DNA of 64,000 nt from Aaosphaeria pasadenensis (Eukaryota > Ascomycota > Dothideomycetes > Pleosporales). The translations under genes and the position numbers were made by a program. The notes under the pieces were generated by a model that saw only the letters and a program-made list of their open reading frames with translations, did not search any database and had not been told where the DNA came from. The number at the start of each line of letters is the position of its first letter. The first letter of the stretch is position 1. Positions 35,788 to 47,305 of this stretch are shown here, one piece after another. The stretch is taken from NCBI GenBank assembly GCA_022813625.1, contig JAKLMB010000028.1, forward strand, positions 186,001 to 250,000, in the 5' to 3' direction.

Positions 35788-38700
35788 ATGTCAAGATGCT
35801 GGTGTTTTCGTTGCAGGAGTAGGCACTCTAGCCAAAAGACCTCTGGGCTGGAGCCCACAGACCAGTTCGTTAGCAAGCGCCTGGCAAGTTTTGCACCAGA
35901 TCAAGATCGAAACCATTACGCTGTACAATGGAATCGTGCTATCAAGCGACACATCGCACGCTTGAAGTCTGATATGGCTGAAATCTTTCCTGACCTTTGT
36001 GATGATTCCGACTTGGGAAGTTCCATCTTACAACTCAATAAAGAATACGCATCGCACGGTCTTGTCGCCAGCTTCGGCCATCTCGAAGGTACACTTGGTG
36101 CCATAAATTCCTTCTCAACTGCTCTGTCCAGCATAGCCCAGTGCCGTGATTAGCCTGGGCAATTGCTCTGGGGAAGCATTCTGCTACTGGTTGACGTCAG
36201 TCCAGAGTCGAGGTTACCCTATGCAACTGAACAAATTTGGTAGTTGCCCTAGATCACGCTGCTTCACCGGGACATTCTTGGAAAGATCACTCAAGTGCTA
36301 GATCAGCTCACCAGAACATTGCCACACTCCGACACGTATCTAGATCTAAACCCCACAGCCGGCCTCCGAAGAGCATTACGCACCATTCACGACGATTTCA
36401 TCCATATTCGCATTGCAACCGCCAATTTTCTTAGCAGACATCCTCTGGGTTGGTCTGCCAAAGCGAATCAGAAGTGGCAGGAGTACATGAAAGAAAACCT
36501 TTCCGACACTCTTGTCTCCCGAAACAACTCCTCAGTGCAGTTCATCATGACCCTTCATTACTCCCGAAACTTGGCCTTTACTGGAAGGGAAGATGTGTTC
36601 TTAGAAATCAACAAGACCCTGCAACTCGACTCTCCTGAACTCCCGGATAGATTGCGCTCCATCGCATTGTTTGGATTGAGCGGCATAGGCAAGACCGAGA
36701 CTGCCATAGAATTCGCATATCGCTATAAAACACATTACTCCCATGTTCTCTGGATTGATGCTGACACAGATCTGGAAATACGCTCTGACCTCGTTCGTAT
36801 GGCGAGAGCCATGAACATGGACCAGAGTGGTGGCTCTGAGAGTAAGGCCCTCGAGTTGGCGATGAAGAGATGGCTGAACACTACGTGTAAGTCTTCAGCC
36901 AAAGTGCTAGAGAGGGTTTTCGCTAACAAAGATTCAAGCCGATCGTTGGCTCTTGATATTCGATAATGTGCAACAGAGGTCAGCCATCCTCCCTTATTGG
37001 CCGCAAAGTTCCACCGGAAATGTAATCATCACTTCGCAAAAGGCCTTGTATGAGAGCCTCACAACTTTGCAACTCAGGATAAATCCCTTCACACCAGAGG
37101 AAGGAAGCTCATTTATATTGAACCAAATGCATCTTGAAAATTCGTCAAAGCGACAAGCTAAAAAGCTCTCAAATGAGCTCTGTGGATTCCCTCTAGCAAT
37201 TTCACAGGTTGTAGAACGCGCGGTAGCCTCGCATACGCGTTTGCCAGATCTGTTGAAAACCTTCCAAACTAGGCGTTTGAGGGTGGAGCGATGGTCTGAC
37301 AACTCCAACGTATCTTGGAAGGCTTACAAGCTAACTCCGAGTACTGGCTGGGAAGCTGCCCTGGAAAGCCTACAACAAGACTCGAAAGAGCTGCTTTACA
37401 TTTTAGCATCCCTCAATCCAGATCGAGTGTCGCAAGAGTTTCTCCGAAATGCACCTGGCGTTCTACCCACGAAGAAAGATATGTCCGAGGATTTCAGGCA
37501 AGTAATGTTCCAAGTGCGCAGAATTCATCTAACAAAGTAAAGCTTGACGATGCAGATAGCGGACCTATCCAGGGGCAATTTTGTCGAAAGGAACATTGCC
37601 ACATCCAACTCAGTAAACCTGCGAATGCAAAGAGCTCTTCGGCGTGCACTCTTGCGGAAGCTCGACAAGGAGCCCGCAGAGCGACAAAAGTATTTCCACA
37701 AGGCATACTTGCTCGTGAGAGCGTCGTTTCCACACCGTGACATGACTTCCCGTTCCCTGCAGAATGACCCGATCTGGAGGGAGAACATCCCGCAGGTGAT
37801 AAGTTTGCAGAGTTCATTCGAGCGATCCGATCCTCCTATCGCGTACAACATGGAATTCGCGGAATTGCTAGCCGACGCTGGAAGCTTCTTATGGGAACAA
37901 CAGTTGAATCAAGTTGCTAGATCCGTACTGGAGCTTGGAGAGAAAATAGCATTGAAAGTGCTAAATGATGATTATCCGAGCCCAACCTTGGCTGCCATCG
38001 AAAATTATCTGGGACTAATCGAAGCACATGGCAGTGTTGATCAAAGAAAGAAAGGTGCAGAGCGCTTGAAAGTTGTTGTGAAGCTTCGTGAAAACTTCTT
38101 ACGGTCTCTGCCGCCAGGCACAGCAACCATTGAGCAACAGGTCGACGTCGGCAGAGCTTGGAACGATTTGGCGTACTTCTATGCCGACTTTGAAGAGTTT
38201 GAAGAGGCAGACGGGTGGATGACAAAATCTTTGGATTTATACAAAAGCCTTGGTGACGAAAATACCCTACGCTTCCGGTTTTCACTGCAGTACATCGATA
38301 TGACTGTGGTCAGATTTGGTCAAGGCCGGCTTGACGAAGCTTTGGCGTTGGCTAGTCAGGCTTGCTTCTTGTGCAGAAGTGAACTGGGTTCGAAGAATCT
38401 GGAGACTATAAGATTTGAGTCGCAGTGGGGTTATCTGTTGATCGGTGCCGGAAAGCTCGACGAAGCACTGAGAAAGTTTCAAGAGGTGCTACTCGTGCAA
38501 TCAGAGATCTTGAAACTAGACAACCCGGGCGTGCTAAATACTAACTACTGGATTGGTACAGTATACTACTATCTCAACCAGCTGGACGAGGCAGTGTGAG
38601 TTTATTATTTCCATACATCCTCAGCTGATACCTGAAGCTGATTGCAACAGCAAATATTTGCGCACCGCGGTCCAACACGGCACCAATTCAGGATTCAGCG

Positions 38701-38930
38701 AGACCGACTTGGCGAGGGCACAGTACAGGCTGGTGATTGTTCTGTATGCTCAGAGATGCCGCGAAGAAGCCGTGTCCATAGAAAAGGAAGTTATCAGTTC
38801 AGTGTCATCTGAAGATCGCCCAGAGACGGGAGATCATGACAAATGGATGGCATTCTTGGACAAACGGGTCTATATCCAGAACGGAAGATCTACAGGGACG
38901 TTCAGAGGAATCAGAACAGGCCCTTTCTGA
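35788..38930 (+). CDS. NLR-like STAND protein: NB-ARC ATPase with TPR repeats
   Basis: Fungal NB-ARC/TPR proteins are linked to non-self recognition and programmed cell death. Exons 36253-36886, 36939-37497, 37543-38595 and 38651-38930 join in phase (842 codons with stop). An upstream exon starts about 35788 (MSRCWCFRCRS), but its junction to 36253 could not be resolved. The P-loop GLSGIGKT is at about 36676-36700. The Walker B-like WLLIFDN sits just after the intron at 36887-36938. The plant-like GFPLAIS motif is at about 37186. Helical TPR-like pairs (AWNDLAYFYADFEEFEEADG, GRLDEALALASQ, GYLLIGAGKLDEALRKFQEV, TVYYYLNQLDEAV) fill the C-terminal half. Intron 37498-37542 requires a GC donor (AG|GCAAGT). 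The N-terminal region has no named domain I recognise. AT-rich DNA lies on both sides. Confidence 0.8.
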
Positions 38931-39864
38931 TGCCAGAGTTACCTCCGTTGTCAATGTAGTTTTAGTCACTTGCTGCATGCCTTCTAGGTTGTCTGCCAGT
39001 GTTCGGCATTCACGTTTTCTTTCAACATGGACAGTCTGTCCAAGTGTGGCCACAGGTATATCTTGCCCTTCACAATTTCTGTGTAACGGCCTGAGATTCC
39101 CACAAGAGATCGCTTCAGTGTTTTAGCAATTAGCAATTGAAAAAGGTATTTTACGGGTTCTGGTGTATGGATGATTTGATCCAGAAAGAGGTGTTGCGTA
39201 ATGCCCTATCCTGTTTTTGTGACCTCATTCTCTAAGATGTCAACGCTTTCCTTTCGTCACCAGCATATTTCATTTCTTCTATGATGAACGATGTTGATGT
39301 GTAATTAGATTAGACATTTAAGCTAGTGAAGTAGTTCCGGCGAACGCCAACAGAAGTTAGCCTAATGTGAGAGCGCTACCATTGACTTCCCCAGCTTCTT
39401 TCTCTCTACCCTGGGCTGATGCAATTCTCAAAAGTGCTCCAAGAAATGTGTCCTGGCTCAACGCATCCCAATCATCTTGCGAAGTACTGAGAATCATTTC
39501 GGCCGCTGCGAGTGCCGCAGTCTTCCTCTCGCACCGTCCTTTCGCAAGATGGAAGTTCTCTGTAGAACTTCCAATGTGTCTAGCCATGTAGTATATCACT
39601 CGCTTGATATCTATACTGCCCAGGTAGGAATCGTTAGGAGGACTTTAGGGAGATAGATCAGGGCCCTAAGAGCATTTAGGCAGCAAATTGTCGCGTATAG
39701 ACGCCTCTGTAGAAGGGAGCATCATAGGCACGCTCCGATAGCAAGAGATACAGGTGGCTAGAGGGCAATATAGTAAGATTGGTACACAAAGGTTATAATC
39801 GTGTACTGCCACATGCGGCACTCTTGAGCCAACTGAGTGTACATAGATGATCATCTCTGTTGGC
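38931..39864. other. 3' flank of the NLR-like gene with AT-rich debris
   Basis: About 930 bases. It includes an 80-codon minus-strand frame at 39357-39599, listed separately, and a TA-rich stretch at about 39600-39850 resembling the spacer upstream of the NLR-like gene. Confidence 0.5.
39357..39599 (-). pseudogene. Possible gene remnant, 80 codons
   Basis: A frame reading MARHIGSSTENFHLAKGRCE and later SQDTFLGALLRIASAQGREK has protein-like helical composition and ends in a stop. No start context or upstream exon continues it, and AT-rich DNA follows on its 5' side. It may be the tail of a decayed gene or a chance frame. Not recognised. Confidence 0.25.
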
Positions 39865-41908
39865 CTAACTGATATCGAACAAGGGTCCCACCATGACCTT
39901 TCCCTGCATTCGTTCCTTCAACGTTTGTGCTCGCTCTCGACTACGATCTTCGGCCTTCTTTTTAGCTGATGCCTTGAGGAATCTGCCTGTCGTACCATGC
40001 TTGATTCGAGTGAGCATGTCTGCAGCCTTACCCTTGGTAAGGTCTTTCGGGTGTAGTTGATCTTCTTCCGGTCGATACTTGTTCAGGAAATCGACCTGGG
40101 CTTGCGATGCTCTGCTGCGACGCCAAGATTGATTCTTGTATATCCACATATGGTCGAAGACCTCTACAGCAAATGTATCCGCTGCATGCACGGTATGTTC
40201 AAAGGACTCCCCCTGTGCGACAGTCTTTGGCGTGGCATATGGGCTTTTCGACTTGACGCCTGCGGGCAATCTACGATAGTATTTGACTGAAAAGATGGCC
40301 CCGTTCTCGGAAGGTTCCAGATACAGGTAGTTTCCGCTGTTAGTAGTCAAGACATATTTCCCATCTCCTACGCCTACCCAGGCGTATTCGCTGAGCTTTC
40401 GTATGTGCTTGTCGTTTGAGTCATCCGCAATAAGATCATGCACGGAGTCATAATCTGTGAATGTTACAGTTCCTGGCAGTTTCTTCGACACATTTTGCTT
40501 TGTGGTGGCCTTCAGTGAAGCATCTCGCTCTGCTTCTGACTCCTTCCTAACTTTGATCTCGGTCATGGCTTCTACATTCGCATTTTCAACAATCTCATCA
40601 GGGTCGAGTCCGAACAACGTTGGAGTAGAAACGACACCAGTACTCAGTGCAGCGACCAAATCAATGACATGGCAGTTCTGCTTTCCTTCATGCAAGCGCA
40701 TACCTCGACCAATCATCTGCACTAATAGATTTCGAGATTTTGTCGGCCTGGCGAGAATAACACAGTCGATGTTCGGAATATCAGTGCCTTCCGTGAACAC
40801 ACCGCAATTGAGTAGCACGGGGAATTCCTCGTTACGAAAAGCATCGACTCTTTCGCTTCGAACCCTCTTGGGAGTGTCTCCAGTAACGAATTCGGCCTGT
40901 ATACCGAACTCTCGAAATTTCGTCGTGAGATCTGCAACATGCTGCAAATCGACACAAAATATCAATGTAGATCTTCGCTCTTTCGCACGAGCTAGGTAAG
41001 TTTTCACTACAAGCTCATTGGTCTCGTTCGTGTTGATGGCATTGGACAATGCCGCGGTTTGAAAATCGCCATTGGCGCCTGATTGAACTTTGTCAAGATC
41101 AGCCTTAATCTCCACAGTGGTGAACATGACATCCGAGAGCCACTTTTCCTCGATCATATCCACATAATCACGGTGGTATACAATATGATCAATGACCGCG
41201 CCAAGTTTCCGCCCGTCAAATCGTGAGAAGGTGGCAGATACGCCGACAAGTGCTGGGGCTGGCACTTGGTTCCAGTCGGAGCTATATCTCAGCTGGAAAT
41301 GTTTAAGCAGCTCCAAGTATTGGCTGCTGACAATGTGATGTGCCTCATCGACAAGTACGAGCTTGAACTTGGTCGGATCAAATTTCAGCAGCCTGTCCCC
41401 AGACATGATGCTCTGAATCGAAGCCACGGTGATGTCTGCAATGCCAGACGCATGGTGGTTCCCCATCTCAATGTCTACATATTTGTCCGGATAAGCGAGA
41501 CTACAGTGACGGGCCGCTTGTTCGACAAGTTCACGGCGATGGGCAAGTACAAGAGTTCGCGATGCATCGTTTACGGCTGGAATCCTATCGATCAAGTGGG
41601 TGAAGATGACCTTAGAAGATTAGACAGGCTTCAGCAGAATAAACGGAACGACTTACAGTCTTACCGCTTCCTGTAGCTAAGGAGATTCCCAGTCTCTTGT
41701 GGCCTTTCTCGAGGTACGACAGAACAGATTGAATGCACTCTTCTTGATACTCGCGAAGAGTGATCTTCAGCGGCGAGACGACATCAGGCGGCTCTGACGT
41801 TGTTGCAGTGCCTGTGCTATTGCTGGACACATATCTGATAGTGACGCGGGCAGAGTCAAAGCCTGCCCGCTTCGACAAGACTGGCGCATGCCGAATGGCT
41901 CGGAACAT
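39865..41908 (-). CDS. irc3: Mitochondrial DEAD/H-box helicase Irc3-like
   Basis: Superfamily 2 helicase predicted to act on mitochondrial DNA branch structures, as yeast Irc3 does. Complement of 39865-41610 and 41657-41908 joins in phase (donor GTAAGT, branch TCTAAT, acceptor CTAAG) to give 665 aa. The first 30 residues ([17 protein letters not shown]) are basic and Ser/Arg rich, a likely mitochondrial presequence. Motif Q-like [10 protein letters not shown] is followed by Walker A ATGSGKT near residue 80, split from the next exon by the intron. Motif II is VDEAHH near 169, motif III-like GVSATFSR, and motif VI is QMIGRGMR. The C-terminal extension after the helicase core is typical of Irc3. 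It is divergent from the Rrn5-like gene over 203 bases. Confidence 0.88.
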
Positions 41909-42111
41909 GAAGGTGTTATGTCATTAACGCGTCTGCGATCGTGAATTCAGACTGAAGCCGAGGCATCTCCGGCTTGGCATCGCGCTATCACGACTTTCTT
42001 GATCCAACCAATTGAAGCCATACTTGAAACTTCCATATTATTCGCAACTATTCAATCCGCTTCCGTACTTGTTGTTTGCGATTTTCCCGCGCTGTCACCG
42101 ATGCTGCGGTA
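41909..42111. promoter_or_regulatory. Compact bidirectional promoter, irc3 / Rrn5-like gene
   Basis: Only 203 bases separate the two divergent start codons, so core promoters must overlap or adjoin. It includes a GCGCTATCACG stretch and pyrimidine-rich DNA near 42045-42075. No specific factor site assigned. Confidence 0.5.
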
Positions 42112-44022
42112 ATGGGCTCTTCGGCATCTGATTATGAGCCTGGAATAGAATCCCAACAATCATCTCCAGAGCCTCCATCTAGGGTTAGCTCAAGATACAG
42201 TTCTCATGTCCCGGGTTCTCCACACAAGCGCCGTCGTATCTCTCGTTCTCCCTCCGGTGAGCGTGTATTAGCCAGGAGATATCATCTTGAAGGTCTCTAT
42301 AACGACGACTATCGCGTTCTCTATAATAAAGTCGTCGCCTCTGCCACGAATGGCATGAACGATGACCCTTTCCAACCTCCAGCACTTCAGATTGGAGGCT
42401 CGAATTGGACCGTTGCAGAGAAAACTGCCTTATTTGCTGCATTAACGAAATATGGCCCCGATGATGTTGCCAGCATTTCGCATGCCATTCGCACGAAGAC
42501 TGTTGCGGAAGTGCAGGATCTTTTTCTGCTTCTACAGGATGCAGCAGAAAAGCGATCCACGAATGAACTCACTCTTCTCGACATCCCTGCTGCTATTGAA
42601 GTCAGTGATGAATGCATAGAACGCCTCGATGTAGCTGGCGACACGCTCGCCTGGCTTCAAGAGAAGTTCGAAGCTAAACAAGAGCAAGAACGATTTGGAA
42701 AGCACTGGCTCATTACCCCCGAGATAGCGGATGAAATTGAGGCTGCCATACGTCCTACAGAGAATCTGTTCTCCTCGCCGCCACCAGGTATCAGTGGCGA
42801 CACTTCGTTGGCCGACGCGGGACAATTCAATCTAGCCAGTATCCCTGAGGCTGATCTCATCAACGCTTCTGTGATGCTTGAATTATCTTCAGCAGTGTTC
42901 ATGAACAATCCACCCGCATCACATTGGACAACCCTTATTTCACCTCTGGCGGCCAAACCGTCCATATATCGTACAGCCTTCAGTGACTTTCACAATCTGG
43001 CTGTCTCCCTCACCAGGCGTCTCGTACAGGCAAGTATAATACAAGCCACATCTCGACTGAGAGCACAGGGGTGGCGGAACACGAAAGGAAACAAGCCGTT
43101 CGTAAGGAGTAGAGACGTTCACACTGCGGTCGACATGCTCCGGTTACAACGCAATAGCCGTGAGTTTTGGAGAGGTGCGGCGAGGCGATGTAAACTTCAA
43201 GTCCTGAAAGGGACGGGAAAAAGAGAGGAGGTCATTGACTGGAACGAAGCTGAAGCGCGATTGGATGTAGGCGATAGAGCAGTATACTCGATGTCTACCG
43301 ACGTGCACAATACTTCCGCTTCAGAACCCGATGATTTCCAACAAAGGGCCGTACGGCATGGGACTCCTCTTCCAACCCGTCTTCTCTCCGATGCTGATGA
43401 CGACGATCCATCGGATAGGGAATACGAAGACGATGCTTTGAGTGATGAAGCTTTGGATAGCGACGAGGTCTCAGGCGCGTCGTCTCAGATCATCGATATG
43501 CCAAAGAATAAACCCCAGGGAAGTCCTGAAAGAGCTCTGGACACTGTCGCACAATTTGATTCAGAAGCTAGCAGGCTGGAGGAGCTCCGTCTATGGCAGA
43601 TTATAGGCGAGACCCCGAGATCAAAAGCTCCTGCCCCTCTTTCACCAGAGGATGAGAACGAGGAGGATGACGAAGGTGCTGAGTCGTTGACGGATACTAA
43701 ATGGCGAGAGTCTTTCCAATATCGTGCAGACTGGGAAGAATTTCGCAATCCTGTCTCAGCCAATAGTTTCGAGGCCAATCAGAAAACATTACATGCGGAT
43801 GAAATTCTGCTGTCTATCGAGGACTTCGCTGGTAAGATGGCGAACGAAAATGAATTTGGGGCTGCACGAAGACACAAGAGAAGGAGAACGGTGGAAGCTG
43901 ATATACCAATCCTGGGCGCAGGAGCATACGCTGCCAGAGCTTTCGAAGCAGACTATAGTCGAAATCCCACCAGCAGTGCTCAAAGCGATTCCGATGCAGA
44001 CACGGAAATGCTAGTTCACTAA
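42112..44022 (+). CDS. SANT-domain protein, probable RNA polymerase I upstream factor Rrn5-like
   Basis: Single-exon, 636 aa from MGSSASDYEPG at 42112, the first ATG in frame. A Ser/Pro/Arg-rich N-terminus includes a basic stretch HKRRRISRS that could be a nuclear signal. A Myb/SANT-like segment NWTVAEKTALFAALTKYGPD to about residue 140 is followed by long helices. Acidic stretches (DADDDDPSDREYEDD, EDENEEDDEG) and a second basic cluster RRHKRRRT are in the C-terminal third. This order, an early SANT followed by an acidic tail, resembles fungal Rrn5, a subunit of the upstream activation factor for rDNA transcription. That naming is an inference; another chromatin SANT protein is possible. Confidence 0.6.
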   Translation: MGSSASDYEPGIESQQSSPEPPSRVSSRYSSHVPGSPHKRRRISRSPSGERVLARRYHLEGLYNDDYRVLYNKVVASATNGMNDDPFQPPALQIGGSNWTVAEKTALFAALTKYGPDDVASISHAIRTKTVAEVQDLFLLLQDAAEKRSTNELTLLDIPAAIEVSDECIERLDVAGDTLAWLQEKFEAKQEQERFGKHWLITPEIADEIEAAIRPTENLFSSPPPGISGDTSLADAGQFNLASIPEADLINASVMLELSSAVFMNNPPASHWTTLISPLAAKPSIYRTAFSDFHNLAVSLTRRLVQASIIQATSRLRAQGWRNTKGNKPFVRSRDVHTAVDMLRLQRNSREFWRGAARRCKLQVLKGTGKREEVIDWNEAEARLDVGDRAVYSMSTDVHNTSASEPDDFQQRAVRHGTPLPTRLLSDADDDDPSDREYEDDALSDEALDSDEVSGASSQIIDMPKNKPQGSPERALDTVAQFDSEASRLEELRLWQIIGETPRSKAPAPLSPEDENEEDDEGAESLTDTKWRESFQYRADWEEFRNPVSANSFEANQKTLHADEILLSIEDFAGKMANENEFGAARRHKRRRTVEADIPILGAGAYAARAFEADYSRNPTSSAQSDSDADTEMLVH

Positions 44023-44662
44023 ACTGAGCAGGGCAACAAATGAACATCCCATATAGCTTCGTGTTCTTTCTCACCTACAGCCCAGGATATTTTCTTGAAT
44101 TGTTTGTGCTGAACGGAAAATCTTGCGACTGGGGATTTACCGGAACAATCTTAGGTGTTGCTATTGCGAGGTCTCATATCAGCAAATCTCGTACAACTGC
44201 TCGTTTGTGCTGTCTGGCTAACAAGGAAACGATCTTTGGGTTCTCCAAATGCCCGTTCCGCGCTCTACAGGGCTCAACGGCAATGCCATCCATGGATCAG
44301 GGATAATTGGACCGAATGATCATCCATGACGATATCACAACCCAGATCTCGAATTGATACCAAGCCTACCCAACCACCTTCCTAAAACAGTAATCACCTT
44401 CACAAAACCCTTGTTCTCCTACGCAATTGCTGGGATTGGAAGACTGCCGAGCTGCAACCGATGACATTATGAGCACGACTATGAGGGGTGATGCGGGCTG
44501 CAGATATGTTTCCCGTCTTTTGCTAACTTGTACTGGCAGTTGGCAACGTTTGCCCAGGCTTGTACACAGTGTTGCTTGGTGCCATCGGCTATTTTCAGAT
44601 CCGCATTTAAAAGCCTCCAAGATCACAATTTCTCATTGTACGTCCCGTACATCTCTGTCAAA
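44023..44662. other. Intergenic: Rrn5-like 3' flank and aminopeptidase promoter
   Basis: About 640 bases. Overlapping short frames on both strands show no domain. The 44600-44660 stretch directly before the aminopeptidase start is probably its leader. Confidence 0.5.
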
Positions 44663-46152
44663 ATGCACTTCTTGATCCTGGCTTCGGCGCTCTTAACGAC
44701 CGTTTGTGCCAACGAGCTTCGCCTGTCCCCCAGGGATCTACCCCCGCCAATTGCAGCAAATGCGAGCAGTTACACTGACTGTGCAAATGCAGCATGGCCG
44801 CCATCGGATGTAGGAGTTGAATTGGTCCCGCAGGCGCCTAACGACGAGCTCAAGTCGATGTTGGACGAAGTGGACGCGGCTAACATCGAAGCGTCAATCG
44901 AGAAGCTCGTCTCGTTCGGCACCCGCCATACACTTTCCATCCAAAACGACACCAAACGCGGCATCGGTGCCGCTCGAGACTGGCTGGAATCCGAGTTTAA
45001 GAAGTATGCCGAGGATTCGGATGGGAGGATGACGGTTACGGTACCTGGTTATGTTCAAGGCGTAGCTTCGAGGATTCCGTTCCCTGTGAAGATTTCGAAT
45101 GTGTTAGCTACCATCAAAGGCTCAACTGACCCGTCGAGGGTGTATGTTATTACGGGTCACTATGACAGTAGGGTTACAAACGTGTTGGATTACACCTCTG
45201 ATGCGCCTGGGGCCAATGATGATGCGAGCGGAGTAGCTTGTACGCACAAATACCGCTCGATAGATGAGATCCCTAACGTTTCTTAGTGGTACTCGAATTG
45301 GCACGGATCCTTGCAAAGAAGCAACCTAAAGCCACAATCATCCTAGGTGCAGTAGCCGGAGAGGAGCAAAGCCTCTATGGATCTACGTTCCTGGCCCAAA
45401 CCCTGAAGAACTCAAGCACGAACGTAGAAGCCATGCTCAACAATGATATCATCGGCTCATCCACGGGAGATCGAGGACAGAAGGACCCATTCACGATTCG
45501 AGTATTCGCTCAGGGCCCACCTCTGAACGAGCCAACTGACGTTGCGGCCCGGAGATTGCAGATAGGAGGGGAGAATGATTCTCCTGCTCGAGAACTCGCA
45601 CGGTTCTCAAGCGAGGTAGCGGCCAACGAAGCTACTGAGATGAACATAGCGATTATCTACCGTCTAGACCGTTTTCTTCGAGGTGGAGACCACTCTCCGT
45701 TTCTCCAAGCCGGATATGCTGCAGTGCGATATACGGAGCCGAACGAGAATTTTGCCCATCAACATCAAGACCTCCGCGTGGAGAATGGGACGCAGTACGG
45801 CGATCTCATCGAATTCGTTGACTTTGAATATATAGCGCGGGTATCGAAGGTCAATCTCGCAACGTTGTGGTCACTGTCCGAAGCGCCCGGACAGGTCAGG
45901 AATGTGACCGTCGACACCACTGCGTTGGACAACAATTGCAGGCTGAAATGGATAGTGAATAACGATGCAGAATTGGCCGGGTACGAAGTCGTCTGGAGGG
46001 CTACGACGGCAAGTTTGTGGACCCATGTTGTTGAAGTTGGCAAGGTCGGAAGTGTGACGCTGCCTCTAAGCAAAGACAATGTCATATTTGGCGTAAGGGC
46101 AGTTGGCAAGAATGGATACAAGTCGCCTGCAACTTACCCATTCCCAGGCTGA
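44663..46152 (+). CDS. Secreted M28 zinc aminopeptidase
   Basis: Exopeptidase releasing N-terminal residues from peptides outside the cell. Exons 44663-45239 and 45287-46152 join in phase (donor GTACGC, branch CTAAC, acceptor CTTAG), restoring [16 protein letters not shown], to give 480 aa. Start 44663 begins a signal peptide [16 protein letters not shown]. Metal-site residues expected for M28 are visible: His and Asp in GHYDSR, Asp in GANDDASG, Glu pair in AGEEQ, Asp in LNNDIIG, and a C-terminal His in [11 protein letters not shown] final domain of about 90 residues ([20 protein letters not shown] and onward) looks like a fibronectin-type III or beta-sandwich module. Several NxS/T sites fit secretion. 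The leaf specificity (Leu or other) cannot be told. Confidence 0.9.
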
Positions 46153-47092
46153 TTAAGCGTAGCGGTAACAACAATGCAGTTCTCAATTTTTCAAAGATTG
46201 ATTCATTTGAAACTTAAGTTTTTGACTCACTTAGACATGCAAAACTTTTCAATAGTATGGCTGAAGCGCATATTGAACCCAGTAGACGAGGCTGTGTAGT
46301 ACGTACACTATGTACGTGTATGACAATGCAGCGACGACACTGCATCGCATCATCCCCAAACTCTCCACCGTTCTTGAATTGATCATCTAGTTTATGAGTC
46401 AATTTGTTGACGGACTGCAGTCATGGACGACGCATGTAACCAATTTCGACAACAATTTACTTACCGGTAAACCATTATAGCTACAGATGCGAATTACGTG
46501 GGAGTGCTTTATAAGATGATGCCTACGTCCGCGGGTGGTGAGCCCCAAAGTGGTCTAGCCCTGCCCTGCCGACATCGCATTGAGTCAGACGCTATTCACG
46601 CCGTTGTACGCCCTTCGCCTACCATGACTACCATGACTTGGATGCAGCAAATCCCGCGCCCTTGCAAGCGATCCCGCATCCCTTAGCACCGGTGACTTTA
46701 ACTGGTACACGCGGTGGACTATGCCTGGGAATGGAAATGTGGCTTAGCGCAAGTGACCTCCTCCCCAGATGGCTTGCAACTTCGACTCGTCGGATGACAA
46801 ACCGAGTGATGTTATTGTCGAGTCCAATAGTGGAAATGGGCTGAGGGCTTGGAAATCATGGGAAGAACGATGGTTGGTGAGGCATCCCATTTGTACTTAA
46901 GGGCCTTGGTGCCTGGACGTTGAGGAGGTATATCCTTTCATTCATCACTACTACTGTCTATCAAACAAAGACGATCAGCTTGGATATAATTGTTCCACCC
47001 CGCAGCATATCCGCGCAGCTCCGCCCTTCAAGCCAATATATCTCAACACAATACATATTACCAACAAGCTCATAAAACACCATATCTTCACA
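46153..47092. other. Intergenic region
   Basis: About 940 bases with no supported gene. Sequence just before 47093 (CCCGCAGCATATCC...CACCATATCTTCACA) looks like an ordinary 5' leader. Confidence 0.5.
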
Positions 47093-47305
47093 ATGTCGTC
47101 CACACTTCGAACAAGTCCGATGAATGAGAAAGACGCTATGTCTATCCGATCCACATCAACCGTTTCCTCCACAACCGCCCTCTTGAAGTCAAAGTTCCAC
47201 ATCAGGAGTTCGAAGAAGCCAAAGCACGTGGAGACGCCGGCCGAGAAGACAGAACGAAAGCTCATTGAAAGTGAAGCGCGATTGGCACATGCCATGATGC
47301 GGTAA
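47093..47305 (+). CDS. Small hypothetical protein, 70 aa
   Basis: Open frame of 70 codons in a good start context (CACAATG). The N-terminal half is Ser/Thr-rich (MSSTLRTSPMNEKDAMSIRS). A basic stretch KFHIRSSKKPKHV is followed by a short charged helix ending EARLAHAMMR. No signal peptide or membrane segment. Composition resembles small fungal proteins of unknown role. It stands alone about 940 bases after the aminopeptidase. Confidence 0.5.
   Translation: MSSTLRTSPMNEKDAMSIRSTSTVSSTTALLKSKFHIRSSKKPKHVETPAEKTERKLIESEARLAHAMMR

Noticed and set aside
37315..37740. 141-codon plus-strand frame overlapping the NLR-like gene in another frame
   Set aside because: Crosses the predicted GC-AG intron in a different frame and lacks NB-ARC/TPR patterns.
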